Source of the DNA: Haladaptatus sp. DYF46
GTDB taxonomy: Archaea > Halobacteriota > Halobacteria > Halobacteriales > Haladaptataceae
DNA length: 64,000 bases
Assembly: GCF_021083305.1 (NCBI RefSeq)
Contig: NZ_JAJFAY010000001.1
Span: forward strand, 806,001-870,000
Reading direction: 5' to 3'
Within the stretch, counting starts at the first letter, position 1. Each line of letters opens with the position of its first letter. Positions 16,931 to 26,400 of this stretch are shown piece by piece. The notes below the pieces were generated by a model, which was not told where the DNA came from, did no database searches, and worked only from the letters and a program-made list of their open reading frames with translations. The translations under genes and the position numbers were made by a program.

Positions 16931-16960
16931 GCGAGACCAGCGCAATTGCGCTGGTCTCGC
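16931..16960. repeat. Perfect 30-bp palindrome
   Basis: GCGAGACCAGCGCAA is followed immediately by its exact reverse complement, with no spacer. It starts 41 bp after the M42 stop. It could be a protein-binding site, a cruciform, or the end of a mobile or repeat element; no poly-T tail follows, so it is a poor terminator. Confidence 0.85.
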
Positions 16961-17269
16961 TCGTCTCCCTGTAAAAGCTGGACCAAAAGCACCACGTCAC
17001 CCTACTTCAGTCGCTCCTTTCAGTCGCTCCGTCGGGGGTTCCTTGGCCCGTTCGCTCGCTTCGCTCGCTCACGGAGAAAATCCTCGCATCAAAAAAGGAC
17101 GGGCCAGCCTATCGTTCTCTTCAGTCGTTGGACTACGGTTACTGACCGAAGGGAGCTAAGCCGGTGACACGACCGCTAGAATCGGTTGTCGGCATAACGA
17201 TTGGGATATGAAAGCGACACAATCACTGGAATCTGCCGACGACACGGCCGCTCGTCGCTAGCATCCTCA

Positions 17270-17292
17270 CCGGAAAATCTCCGATTTTCCGG
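17270..17292. repeat. Hairpin CCGGAAAATC / GATTTTCCGG
   Basis: Two perfect 10-bp arms are separated by a TCC loop, in the gap upstream of the cupredoxin gene. It could fold in RNA or DNA; function unknown. Confidence 0.7.
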
Positions 17293-17465
17293 GCCGACGA
17301 CCGAGCGGAACGTAGTGGAGCAAGGGAGGAGTGCTTTTGGTCCAGATTTTGCCAGGGAGGCAACCGAATCTGGCGCGAACCGCGCCGGATTCGGCTCCCG
17401 ACCGCAGCAAAAGGTGGTGGTTCCAAACCAAAGTATTCAGTACCCACCGGTACTAACCCCCGGCC

Positions 17466-18065
17466 ATGACAGATGGGGAAGCGGACGAATCGGTTACTCG
17501 ACGTGGATTTCTCCTCGGTTCTGCGGGTGTCGTCACGGCGGGTGCAGCCGGAACGGCGGCTGCGCAGGAAAGCGGGACGACGACCTCCGGCGGGGAAGGA
17601 AGTTCGAACAGTAGCTCCGGCGGCGGCGGTGGAGCGACGAAGACGGTGAAGGTCGGCCCTGGTGGCGACCTCACGTTCGACCCGGACAAGCTGCCGATAA
17701 CCCCCGGCACGACCGTGAAGTTCGTCTGGGAGTCGAACGGCCACAACGTCGTGCCCGAAAGCCAACCCGAAGGCGCCGGCTGGGAAGGATCCGGCAGTGC
17801 GAGCGAGTTGTTCGACTCGGGTCACACCTACTCGCACACGTTCAGTACGCCCGGCGAGTACGCGTATGTATGTTCGCCGCACAAGAGCGCCGGCATGACC
17901 GGCACCATCACCGTCGGTGCTGCCGGCGGGGGTTCGTCGGAACCGGCGATTCCGGGCAACGCGAAGACGCTCGGCCTCGCCACCTCGGGTGCGTTGGCGT
18001 TCACCCTCTCGCTGGGCTACTTCTTCCTGAAGTTCGGCGGGGACTACGGCGAGTCCATCGAGTAG
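17466..18065 (+). CDS. Halocyanin/plastocyanin-type blue copper protein, membrane-anchored
   Basis: This 199-residue exported electron carrier has a Tat signal (TRRGFLLGSAG), a Ser/Gly linker (about residues 38-58), a type I copper domain (about residues 59-155), and a C-terminal membrane helix (LGLATSGALAFTLSLGYFFL). Copper ligands are His in NGHNVVPE, and Cys, His and Met in YVCSPHKSAGM. It sits outside the membrane and likely shuttles electrons. It is closely related to the bc-cluster cupredoxin at 43801-44499: 191 bp of the copper domain are almost identical in DNA. Confidence 0.93.
   Translation: MTDGEADESVTRRGFLLGSAGVVTAGAAGTAAAQESGTTTSGGEGSSNSSSGGGGGATKTVKVGPGGDLTFDPDKLPITPGTTVKFVWESNGHNVVPESQPEGAGWEGSGSASELFDSGHTYSHTFSTPGEYAYVCSPHKSAGMTGTITVGAAGGGSSEPAIPGNAKTLGLATSGALAFTLSLGYFFLKFGGDYGESIE
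17727..17917 (+). repeat. 191-bp duplicate of the second cupredoxin gene
   Basis: This stretch matches 43976-44166 (inverted) with one visible mismatch (gtatgt versus gtacgt), while flanking coding sequence is more diverged. See the paired entry. Confidence 0.9.
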
Positions 18066-18066
18066 C

Positions 18067-18624
18067 CTACTCCGCGTCCTCCGGCGTGTCGAAGTCGTGG
18101 AAGGCACGTCCCTTTTCCGTGCTCAGGATGTCCAAGCCAGCGGCCGCACCGCCGCCGACGGAGATCGCCGCCTGAATCTTATCGGAGCGGGCCGACCATC
18201 CGGCGGCGTAGGCGTTCTCGACCGTCGTTTCGTTGTCCATGTCCGTCTTCACCGTGCCGTCGTCGTTCAGTTCACAGCCGAGGTCCTCGGCCATGTCGCG
18301 TGACCGCCCGGTGGCGAAGATGACGTAGGCGGCGTCGTACTCGCCGTCGTCCGTCGTAACGGTAAATCCGTCCTCCGACCGTTCGACGCCCGTTACCTCC
18401 TCGCCCTGCTTTCGTTCGACACCCTGTTCGTCCACCTGCTCGCGGGCGGTTTCCATGAACTCGCCGCCGTCGATGCTCTTGATTCCGAGGTAGTTGAACA
18501 GGTGGGCCGCGTGCATCGCGGTGTCATCCGTATCGAAAACGACCGTGTCGAGACCGTTTTTCGCGGTGAACAGTGCCCCACTCAATCCGGCTGGGCCGCC
18601 GCCGATAACAGCTACGTCTGACAT
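18067..18624 (-). CDS. Short FAD-dependent oxidoreductase (thioredoxin-reductase-like half)
   Basis: This 185-residue flavoprotein has an N-terminal dinucleotide fold VIGGGPAGLSGALFTAKNG and a C-terminal FAD segment (ENAYAAGWSA, IQAAISVGGGAAAG) as in thioredoxin reductases. It lacks the internal NAD(P)H domain and the redox CxxC. At roughly 60 percent of a normal reductase it is probably a genuine short haloarchaeal family rather than a truncation, because both ends of the FAD domain are intact. Its donor and acceptor are unknown. It is convergent with the cupredoxin. Confidence 0.8.
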   Translation of the reverse strand: MSDVAVIGGGPAGLSGALFTAKNGLDTVVFDTDDTAMHAAHLFNYLGIKSIDGGEFMETAREQVDEQGVERKQGEEVTGVERSEDGFTVTTDDGEYDAAYVIFATGRSRDMAEDLGCELNDDGTVKTDMDNETTVENAYAAGWSARSDKIQAAISVGGGAAAGLDILSTEKGRAFHDFDTPEDAE

Positions 18625-18658
18625 ACGGTGACAGCTACCACCCTAACGGGGATAAAGC

Positions 18659-19135
18659 TCATCGCTCCAGCAAGTCCTTCGTCTTTCGATGTCGATATGC
18701 GAACATGGGTTCGAAGCCCACCTTCGCGAGCGGACTTCCCGTTTCGCCGAGCGCCGGGAATCGGTAGTCCACCACGTCTCGAACCAGCGTTTTCCCGTCC
18801 CCGGCGTAGAACTGGTGGGTGTGTTGCCACTCGGGAAACGGTCCCCCGTCCATCTCGTCTCGAAACATCGCGGCCCCGTCCTCCTCCGTCCGCTGGACGA
18901 TTGTCGAGATCCATCGCTGGTGCGGCCCCGTTCCGAACGGTCGGAGCGACATTCGGATTTCCGTTCCCGCTTCCAGCACGTCCGGGTCAGTGTCCCCGTC
19001 CGGTCCGCGGACCTCCTCCACGCGGAGGTTCATCCACTCGGGTGTCAACGCTTCCAAGCCGTCCACGGTCGAGTAGAACCGCCAGACCTCATCGAACGGC
19101 GCATCGACCCACACTTCGCGCTGATACGTGGCCAT
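18659..19135 (-). CDS. SRPBCC/START-like ligand-binding protein
   Basis: This 158-residue protein matches the helix-grip fold: REVWVDAPFDEVWRFYSTVDGL at the start, beta strands including GTEIRMSLRPFG and RWISTIVQR, then the conserved FRDEMDGGPFPEWQHTHQFY and long C-terminal helix. It resembles the CDP-ribitol pyrophosphatase-like/cyclase-dehydrase branch. The ligand is unknown. I chose the Met at 19135 (MATYQREVWV); the upstream extension is Arg-rich and atypical. Confidence 0.78.
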   Translation of the reverse strand: MATYQREVWVDAPFDEVWRFYSTVDGLEALTPEWMNLRVEEVRGPDGDTDPDVLEAGTEIRMSLRPFGTGPHQRWISTIVQRTEEDGAAMFRDEMDGGPFPEWQHTHQFYAGDGKTLVRDVVDYRFPALGETGSPLAKVGFEPMFAYRHRKTKDLLER

Positions 19136-19191
19136 CGTTTCGGATTCCGTCCCTCGGCTTAAACGTCTTATGCGCAACCAGTCCGACGGCG

Positions 19192-19198
19192 ATTTATT
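19192..19198 (+). promoter_or_regulatory. TATA-like box for GNAT gene
   Basis: ATTTATT about 24-30 bp before the ATG at 19222 supports leaderless initiation there. Confidence 0.4.
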
Positions 19199-19221
19199 TC
19201 GGTCCGCGTTCTACTCCCTGC

Positions 19222-19815
19222 ATGCTCAGCCTTCGACTCGCCGAAATCGCCGATGCCGCCGAAATCGCGGCCATCTACGCACCCATCGTCCGCGAGACGG
19301 TCATCTCGTTCGAGACGACGCCACCGGATTCCGAGGAGATAGCGGACCGGATCCGAGCGACACTCCCGACCTATCCGTGGCTCGTCTGTGAACAGGACGG
19401 GGACCTCCTCGGATACGCCTACGCCGGGTCCCATCGCTCGCGCGAGGCGTATCGGTGGTCGGTGGACGTTTCCGTGTACGTCCACTTCGAGTATCGCCGG
19501 TCGGGGGTCGGAGAGGGACTCTATCGGGCGTTGTTCTCGCTTCTCGAAGCGCAGGGATTCTACAACGCGTACGCAGGAATCGCGCTCCCGAACGCGGCCA
19601 GCGTCGGCCTGCACGAATCGCTCGGCTTCGAACACGTCGGAACGTACGAGGACGTGGGGTACAAAAACGGCGCGTGGCGGAGCGTCGGCTGGTGGCAGCG
19701 GACGCTGCAATCCCACGAGAAAACTCCCGAGCCACCGCGTCCCGTTACGGAACTCCCGGAGGAAGTCGTGACTGATGCGTCGAACGACGGTCGAGAACCG
19801 ATACGAGTTACTTGA
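19222..19815 (+). CDS. GNAT N-acetyltransferase, phosphinothricin-acetyltransferase-like
   Basis: This 197-residue protein has family landmarks LRLAEIADAAEIAAIYAPIV, TVISFETTPPDSEEI, the acetyl-CoA loop EYRRSGVGEGLYRAL and the C-terminal LHESLGFEHVGTYEDVGYK with GWWQRTL. These match the PAT branch, which acetylates small amines such as methionine sulfoximine or phosphinothricin; the real substrate here is unknown. Its 3' end overlaps the convergent Lrp-like gene by eight bases. Confidence 0.87.
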   Translation: MLSLRLAEIADAAEIAAIYAPIVRETVISFETTPPDSEEIADRIRATLPTYPWLVCEQDGDLLGYAYAGSHRSREAYRWSVDVSVYVHFEYRRSGVGEGLYRALFSLLEAQGFYNAYAGIALPNAASVGLHESLGFEHVGTYEDVGYKNGAWRSVGWWQRTLQSHEKTPEPPRPVTELPEEVVTDASNDGREPIRVT

Positions 19816-20236
19816 GGCGCTCTTGAAGGAACGACGGATGGGCCGCGGTCACGCCATCGATGGTGAGAATTTCGTCGCTGATGACGCTCCCGACGGCGCC
19901 GCCGTTCGGCGCACGCACTTCGGCCATCAGCATGTGGTCGCCGCTGCAGGTGTAGAGCGTGTCGATGTCCGCCAACTCCTGTAGCGCTCGGGTCGCCTCG
20001 ACGTAGCGTTCGCTTTCGACGTCGATACCGACGAGCGCGATGCTCTGGCTGGACAGCTTTTTGGGGTCGATCTCCGCGGAATAGCCGACGATGACGCCCT
20101 CGTCTTCGAGCTTCTCGATGTATTTTCGAACGGTCGGTTTCGAAACACCGGCCCGATCCGCTATCTCCGAGTACGACGCCTGTGCATCGTCCTCTAACAC
20201 GCGGAGAATCCGGTCTTCGGTCGATTCCGTGCTCAT
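19808..20236 (-). CDS. Lrp/AsnC-family transcriptional regulator
   Basis: This 142-residue regulator has an N-terminal winged helix (EDRILRVLEDDAQASYSEIA, GVSKPTVRKYIEKLEDEGVI) and a C-terminal RAM/AsnC ligand domain (SIALVGIDVESERY...CSGDHMLMAEV). It typically senses amino acids and controls nitrogen or amino-acid metabolism. It lies just downstream of the ferredoxin-oxidoreductase operon on the same strand, with a gap of about 100 bp, so could regulate or be read through from it. Confidence 0.88.
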   Translation of the reverse strand: MSTESTEDRILRVLEDDAQASYSEIADRAGVSKPTVRKYIEKLEDEGVIVGYSAEIDPKKLSSQSIALVGIDVESERYVEATRALQELADIDTLYTCSGDHMLMAEVRAPNGGAVGSVISDEILTIDGVTAAHPSFLQERLK

Positions 20237-20340
20237 GTTACCGGTATGTTTCCCGCACAGGAAAAAATACCTTGCGAAGTGAAAAACACATTGACGGCCA
20301 CGAAAACCTTGTTCGAAACGTCGAGAACGGTGAAACGAGA

Positions 20341-21276
20341 TTACTTGTGCCGGTCGAGCAGGTCGTAGCTACGCTCCCACTCGTAATCGTCGTCGAAGTA
20401 CCGCTCGGCGAGCGGCGTTTCCGGCATGTCGCCCGTCGACTGTTTCTCCTGCTGGTAGGAGGGGCGCTCGTCGTCCACGTAGAAGCGACCGGTAAGGACC
20501 TTGCCCTCGTAGAGCGCGTCCTCGGCGTCGTGCATCGCTTCCATCGCCTCACGGCGGTCGTGGATGTCGAAGTCGTAGTCGTCGCTGTCCTGCACGTCGA
20601 TGTACGGGACGTACTGCTTTGCGTCCTTGTTCCACGTCGGGCACTGCGTGAGGAAGTCCACGTGTGCGAACCCGTCGTGTTCCATGGCCTCGGCGAGGAT
20701 TTCCTTCGCCTGATTCGGGTTGACGGCCGCCGTTCGCGCGACGTACGTCGCACCCGAGGTCAGCGAGAGCGAGAGCGGTCGAATCGGGCTCTTCGCGTTT
20801 CCGCGCGGTTGGGTCTTCGACTTGTGACCTTTCGGCGACGTGGGCGACGTCTGCCCCTTCGTCAATCCGAAGATCTCGTTGTCGAAGACGATGTAGGTCA
20901 TGTCGTGGTTCTCACGAGCCGTGTGCATGAAGTGGTTCCCGCCGATTCCGTAGCCGTCTCCGTCACCGCCGGCGGCGATGACTTCGAGGTCGGGGTTGGC
21001 GAGTTTGGCCGCGCGTGCAACCGGCAGGGACCGCCCGTGGATGGAGTGGAAGCCGTAGCTCTGAAAGTAGCTCGAAAGCTTCCCGGAACAGCCGATACCC
21101 GTGACGAGGAGCGTTTCGTCCGGCGTTCGGCCCACCTCGGGCATCGCCTGTTTCAGCGCCTTGAGGACGCCGAAGTCACCACAGCCCGGACACCACGTCG
21201 CCTGCGGTTCGAGGCTGGGCGTGAACTCGTTCACGTCGATTTCTCGTTCTTCTTCGATTGCGTTGAATACACTCAT
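20341..21276 (-). CDS. porB: 2-oxoacid:ferredoxin oxidoreductase, beta subunit (pyruvate type likely)
   Basis: This 311-residue ThDP-binding subunit has WCPGCGDFGVL (Cys ligands), GIGCSGKLSSYFQSYGFHSIHG, and the thiamine motif GGDGDGYGIGGNHFMH with VFDNEIFGLTKGQTSPT. The complex oxidises a 2-oxoacid with CoA and reduces ferredoxin. Haloarchaea use this in place of a pyruvate dehydrogenase. The subunit sizes (629 and 311) fit the pyruvate enzyme better than the 2-oxoglutarate one, but specificity is inferred. It follows the alpha gene by two bases. Confidence 0.85.
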   Translation of the reverse strand: MSVFNAIEEEREIDVNEFTPSLEPQATWCPGCGDFGVLKALKQAMPEVGRTPDETLLVTGIGCSGKLSSYFQSYGFHSIHGRSLPVARAAKLANPDLEVIAAGGDGDGYGIGGNHFMHTARENHDMTYIVFDNEIFGLTKGQTSPTSPKGHKSKTQPRGNAKSPIRPLSLSLTSGATYVARTAAVNPNQAKEILAEAMEHDGFAHVDFLTQCPTWNKDAKQYVPYIDVQDSDDYDFDIHDRREAMEAMHDAEDALYEGKVLTGRFYVDDERPSYQQEKQSTGDMPETPLAERYFDDDYEWERSYDLLDRHK

Positions 21277-21278
21277 TT

Positions 21279-23168
21279 TCAGTCACCCGTTGCGGATTCG
21301 ATGCGCGTGTTGTGCGCTGGCTCGGCACTGCCGTCGAGTCGTGCTTCGAAGCCGTCTACGATGTCAGTCGGCTCGAACGGGTTGCCGTCGTATTTCAGCA
21401 GGCTGTACAGTTTGTCGCCGTGCTTGCCGGTCGCCGCCTGAATGTGGCGGCGGAACTGTGCCGTGGCGTTCATCTCGACGACGAGTGCCTCGTCGACGTC
21501 TTCGAGGAACGCGTTGACCTCGTTCTTCGGGAACGGCACCATGTCGCTGACGTTCATGGCCTTGACCGAGTGGCCGTCCTCGTTCAACATGTCGACTGCC
21601 TCTTCGACGGCACCCTTCGTGCTACCGAAGTTGAGGATGGCGTAGTCGGCGTCGTCCTCGCCGTAAGCGGTCTGGTGGGACTCATCCATCGAGTCGAGAT
21701 CATCGCGGATCGCGGTGAGCTTCTCCATCCGTCGGTCCATCTGCGTGACGCGGTTGTCCGCATCCTCGCTGATGTGACCGGCCTCGTTGTGTTCGTTACC
21801 GGACGCGAGGAAGTTGCCGCCCTTCTGTCCCGGCAGGGACCGCGGGCTGACGCCGTTCTCGCCGTCGTAGCGGTAGCGCTTGAACCGACCGGCGAGGCGC
21901 TCGCCTTGCTCGATTTCCTCCTCGGTTACGACTTCGCCGATGTCCGGATTCGGCTCGCGGTCGAACGTGGATTCCGGAACCGTCTCGTGACCGCCGGAGA
22001 GTTTCTGGTCGTAGAGGATGATGCTCGGAATCTGGTAGTTGTACGCGAGTTCGAACGCCTTTCGCGTCTGAATGTACGATTCACGCGCGTCACCCGGCGC
22101 GAAGACGACGCGGTTCGAGTCGCCTTGACTCGTGTACAGGACGTGTTCGAGGTCGCCCTGTTCCGGCTTCGTCGGCATCCCCGTGGAGGGGCCCGCGCGC
22201 ATCGATTCGACCAACACGATGGGCGTCTCAGTGATTTCTGCGAGTCCGAGCGGTTCGGACATCAGCGCGAATCCGCCACCGGACGACCCGCTCATCGCCT
22301 TTGCGCCCGCGTGGCTCGCACCGATTGCGAGCGAGGCGGCGGCGATTTCGTCCTCGACCTGTTCGGAGATTCCGCCGAGGTCGGGGAGGTGCTGGGTCAT
22401 GATTGTGAACACGTCGGTCCACGGCGTCATGGGATATCCGGCGATGAACCGGCATCCTTCGTCGATGGCACCGTAGGCGATACCGTGACTGCCGGAGACC
22501 AGAACTTGGTCGTCGTCGTAGTCGCTCTCGGGGACCGTGACGCCGACGTCCGTGTCGTAGTTCTCCTGGAGGTCCTCGTACGACGCGCGGAGAACCTCGA
22601 GGTTCGGCTCGAGGATCTTCTCCGGCATGGCTTCGCTCATCAGCTCTTCCACGATATCGAGGTCGAGACCGATGATGGCGCACGTCGCGCCGATACCAGC
22701 CGTGTTCCGCATGATTTCGCGGCCGTACTCCTTGGCGAGTCCGCGAAGGTCCAAGTCGAAGACGTGCCAGTTGTTCTCCTCGACACGTTCTTCGAAGTCC
22801 GGGACGTCGTCCGTGTCGAGCAGTCCCGAATCGTAGATGATAACGCCGCCTTCGCGGAGTTCGTCCAAGTTCTCCGTCAGGGGTTTTATCTCTTCGTTGC
22901 CGTAGTAGGCTTCTTCCTGTGGATTCCGCGCGAAGCTGTCTCCGAGCGCGAGGAGGAAGTTGTAGTTGTCCCCGCGCGATTTGACTTCGTGGTCTCCCGC
23001 GCGAATCTCCACGTAGGTGTGGCCGCCGCGAATACGCGACGGATAGTGCCGGTGCGTGAATACGTGTAACCCTGCTCGCATGAGGGCTTTTGCAAAGTTC
23101 TGACTCGTCGAGTCGATTCCGTCCCCGGAACCGCCTGCGATTCGCCAGATGAGTTCGTCATCCGTCAT
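21279..23168 (-). CDS. porA: 2-oxoacid:ferredoxin oxidoreductase, alpha (gamma-alpha fused) subunit
   Basis: This 629-residue subunit fuses the gamma domain (about residues 1-190; WRIAGGSGDGIDSTSQNFAK) to the alpha domain (from about residue 215; SGSHGIAYGAIDEGCRFIAG, YPMTPWTDVFTIM, MSGSSGGGFALMSEPLG, SMRAGPSTGMPTKPEQGDL). A C-terminal domain follows (NFGSTKGAVEEAVDML). This two-subunit architecture is typical of haloarchaea. The Met at 23168 (MTDDELIWRIAGG) is the family start; an upstream in-frame extension is not conserved in character. Confidence 0.88.
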   Translation of the reverse strand: MTDDELIWRIAGGSGDGIDSTSQNFAKALMRAGLHVFTHRHYPSRIRGGHTYVEIRAGDHEVKSRGDNYNFLLALGDSFARNPQEEAYYGNEEIKPLTENLDELREGGVIIYDSGLLDTDDVPDFEERVEENNWHVFDLDLRGLAKEYGREIMRNTAGIGATCAIIGLDLDIVEELMSEAMPEKILEPNLEVLRASYEDLQENYDTDVGVTVPESDYDDDQVLVSGSHGIAYGAIDEGCRFIAGYPMTPWTDVFTIMTQHLPDLGGISEQVEDEIAAASLAIGASHAGAKAMSGSSGGGFALMSEPLGLAEITETPIVLVESMRAGPSTGMPTKPEQGDLEHVLYTSQGDSNRVVFAPGDARESYIQTRKAFELAYNYQIPSIILYDQKLSGGHETVPESTFDREPNPDIGEVVTEEEIEQGERLAGRFKRYRYDGENGVSPRSLPGQKGGNFLASGNEHNEAGHISEDADNRVTQMDRRMEKLTAIRDDLDSMDESHQTAYGEDDADYAILNFGSTKGAVEEAVDMLNEDGHSVKAMNVSDMVPFPKNEVNAFLEDVDEALVVEMNATAQFRRHIQAATGKHGDKLYSLLKYDGNPFEPTDIVDGFEARLDGSAEPAHNTRIESATGD

Positions 23169-23460
23169 AATTGAAGCTCCTGGCCTCCCGGCCTGGTGGA
23201 TAAGAGTTGAGTCGCTAGGTGGTAAAGCCTTTGCCATAGATTAGCAAGGAACTATTGTGATAGATGCCCCGTAGCGGCTGATTTCGGGCGTTTTGCGTGA
23301 AAAAACTTCCCATTTATTAATGGACAATTGGACGTCAATTAGGGGACCATTGCGGATAACTTACTCGTTGCATTGTTCTCTCTTTCTACTACTTCAACAT
23401 ATAGAAGAAGATAAATCAAATAACTTTTTAAAGTAAAGGGATACAAAATCCGTCGAACGA
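23169..23460. other. AT-rich divergent promoter region
   Basis: This gap of about 290 bp lies between the divergent porA and PKD-protein genes. From about 23300 it becomes clearly AT-rich, unlike the surroundings. No coding frame is credible. Confidence 0.6.
23425..23432 (+). promoter_or_regulatory. TATA box for PKD-protein gene
   Basis: TTTTTAAA lies 29-36 bp before the ATG at 23461, predicting a leaderless or nearly leaderless transcript. Confidence 0.5.
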
Positions 23461-26400
23461 ATGAATCGAGTCGTTTCAAGCACCCTCGTGCTACTACTTC
23501 TCGCCACGTCGGTTCTCCCGTCAGTAACGACGGCAAACGAACCGCCCCTCGCGGACGCTGGACTCGACCAGCACGTCTCGCGCGGAAGCACAGTTCTCCT
23601 CGACGCAACCGGCTCTCACGACCCGGACGGGACTATCGAGCGATACGACTGGTCGATAGAAACCCGCGGCGGGCGAACCATCACACCGAATTGCCCGAAT
23701 TGCTCTCGAACCCGATTCCGACCGAACGCCGTCGGGACGTACATCGTTTCCGTGACGGTTACCGACGATGACGGTGCGAAACGCCGAGACACACTCTACG
23801 TCACCGTTTCTCCGGGAGCGGGCCCAGAGGTGGATGTCTCGGGTCCGGAAACTCCTCGAGTAGGAGAGCAAGCCATCTACTCCGCAACCGTCGATGCCGG
23901 TTCCGCTCCGCTCGACCACATCGTTTGGTCGCTCGACGGGACGACGATCGCAACCGATTCGCTTTCGGAAGCAAACGATGTCGACACCATCACGAGATCG
24001 TTTCCGAACACCGGTACACGAACCATTACCGCCACCGTGTACGATTCGGACGGGCAAACCGATACCGAATCGTTCGACCTGTCTATTCGACGGAGTCGAA
24101 ACCAACCTCAACCGACGCCCGATTCTCCCTCACCTACCCCAATCGCTGAGGGATACCTGCCGACGATTACCGGCGACAAGGAAGTTACAGGGACACGGCC
24201 GCTTCGAGGGTCCTACAGTGTGCAATCCGCACCCAGTTCGAGCCACGTTCGTTCTATCAGTTGGTTCGGGGACGGCGCTCGACTTGGAAGCGGGAGATCG
24301 CTCACGACCGATTGGGAACCAGGGGACCATTCCTTGTATGCGATGGTCACATATTCGGATGGATCCAACGACATCGCCCGCTTTTCAGACGGGTCAACGA
24401 CCGTTGTCGCCGACCCCAAACCCAGCGTCGAGTTGCCATCGCTGGACAGTTACGGTGCAGTTTCCGGCCGCGCCACTGCGTCGGATTCGTACGATAACCT
24501 TCGGTCGGTACACGTCCGACTCGGCGGAACGGAGATCGGCCATACCAAGATGGATGCTACTTCTCCCGGGAGAATGCAGCACTACCGGACGGTGTCGTTC
24601 GACTCCCAAAAGTTCGAAGCAGGGAAGCAGTACACGCTCACCGTGACCGCCGTCGACACACGAGGGCAAACGAGTACGCTTGAACGAACGCTAACTCCCG
24701 CAAAAATGCCGGAGATCATCCAGTCAGGCTTCGTGAAAAACAATGTTGACTCGTACGACGAGCGGATCGATCCGAAGCGGTACACTGCACATCACGTCAC
24801 GAAGATAGATCTGAATGGAGTTGATCCGGAGGATGTTGAAATTCGATTTGGTGGAAAGAAAAAGGGCGTGATGAAAATGTCTAAAAAAGTGGAAAAAAAT
24901 CAAGATGCCATAATTGTCGACTCATATTGGTGTGGTGAGAATCCAAATGAATACAAAATATTAGAAAAAATCTCTGTGAAAAACCCTTGGCATGATAATA
25001 CAGAATGGTCTACTGAGATAGAGAATATTCTCCATGTACAACCTAGCCCCCCCGAAATCCGACTTACAGTCATCAACGATGGAACAACCGGCTATAACCC
25101 ATCGAATTGGGGGATGGTTGTTGATGCGAGCGACTCTTTTGACCCGGATGGATCTGATTTGAAGTTCACTTGGAAAAAAGGTGCTGAGCCAATTAAACCC
25201 GATAACATGACTGCGAAATTTCGATCGGTCGAGTTTGCTGAGCTAGAAGTTGAGGATGAATATGGCCTCACCTCTCGTCGCCAGTATAACTTCCTCGATG
25301 ACTACGTACCGAACGTCCAAGACGTTACTGTCCTATCGGAAGGACCCTACAAACCGAACGACACCGTGCGTTTGCGAATTACTACGAATCCGTATCAATT
25401 CAGTAAAAACAGCTACCATCTGTACTACAATCTGGGGGTGTCTATCGAAGGTGCCACGGGGACTGTTGCTGAATGGCAGAAAAGATTTATATCTCCGGAT
25501 GAATATAACGCTAGCGATCCACGGTTCTACACAGGTGTCGTGGAAATCCCCGCGTCTGAGCTTTTCGATCCGAGCGAGCGTCCGAAACTCCGAGTCTATA
25601 ATCAAGACAAGCCGGAGACGAATAAAGAGGTCGAAATTCCGGAGGTCGAGGTGTTACGGACATACGGAACGGTCTGGCAGAATCCTCGAATAAAGAGTAC
25701 GGAGTATCTGGTCAAACGACCGACTTATAAGTGGAAACTCGCAACGTCGCCCTCGAAACGCGACAACTACCTTTCGAAGGGGTACACGATTGACTCGAAG
25801 AGTCGTGACGGCTTCGAATATACTCTTGAAGAGCGCAAAAAAGTGAAGGATGCGAAATACGAGGATGTGGACCGCTCGTTCTCGAATGAACTACAGCAGT
25901 CCGCATTCCTACAAGGACATCCGGACTGGTGGTCCACGGGTCGTGAAGCGGAAAAACACACTTACACGACCACCGAACACGAATGGCGCGATTCGAAATC
26001 GGGTAGAGGAACATTCACTGGAAGAACGCGCCGGGTGCAAACGCACCCACCCGAGTATCGAACGTTGAAGGAATATGCTCACGAGTACAGAGTGGAGAAA
26101 ACGGGAACGAGAACGGTCAGGAAGACAAGACAAGTCGAAGTGACGAAAACGGACACGAAGTACGTGATGCAGTGCAGTCCGTACGGAATCTGCCTCGAAG
26201 TCCCGGAGGAGTACACGTACACGACGACGGTCACGAGAACCTACACGACGACAAAGGAGTACACGTATACGGTGTCCAGGACGAGCACCTACTGGTCGTA
26301 CCAAAAGTTCCACTTCGATGATTGGGCCACGGGGAATCGAAAACGAGTGAAGGTCGAGGACGCCGAATACAAGACGCAGTATCGATTCGAGTATTCGGAA

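Larger units (their letters stand above)
16891..17465. other. Repeat-bearing intergenic region, no gene seen
   Basis: This gap of about 575 bp has no convincing coding frame. Besides the palindrome at 16931 it holds an inverted pair CTGGACCAAAAGCAC (about 16978) and GTGCTTTTGGTCCAG (about 17331), a TCGCTCGCTTCGCTCGCTC word near 17050, and a strong hairpin at 17270-17292. The paired arms enclose about 340 bp, which resembles a small non-autonomous element or a degraded intergenic repeat. Confidence 0.5.

Noticed and set aside
21312..23069. 585-codon open frame on the plus strand
   Set aside because: It is antisense to porA, whose motifs are unambiguous.
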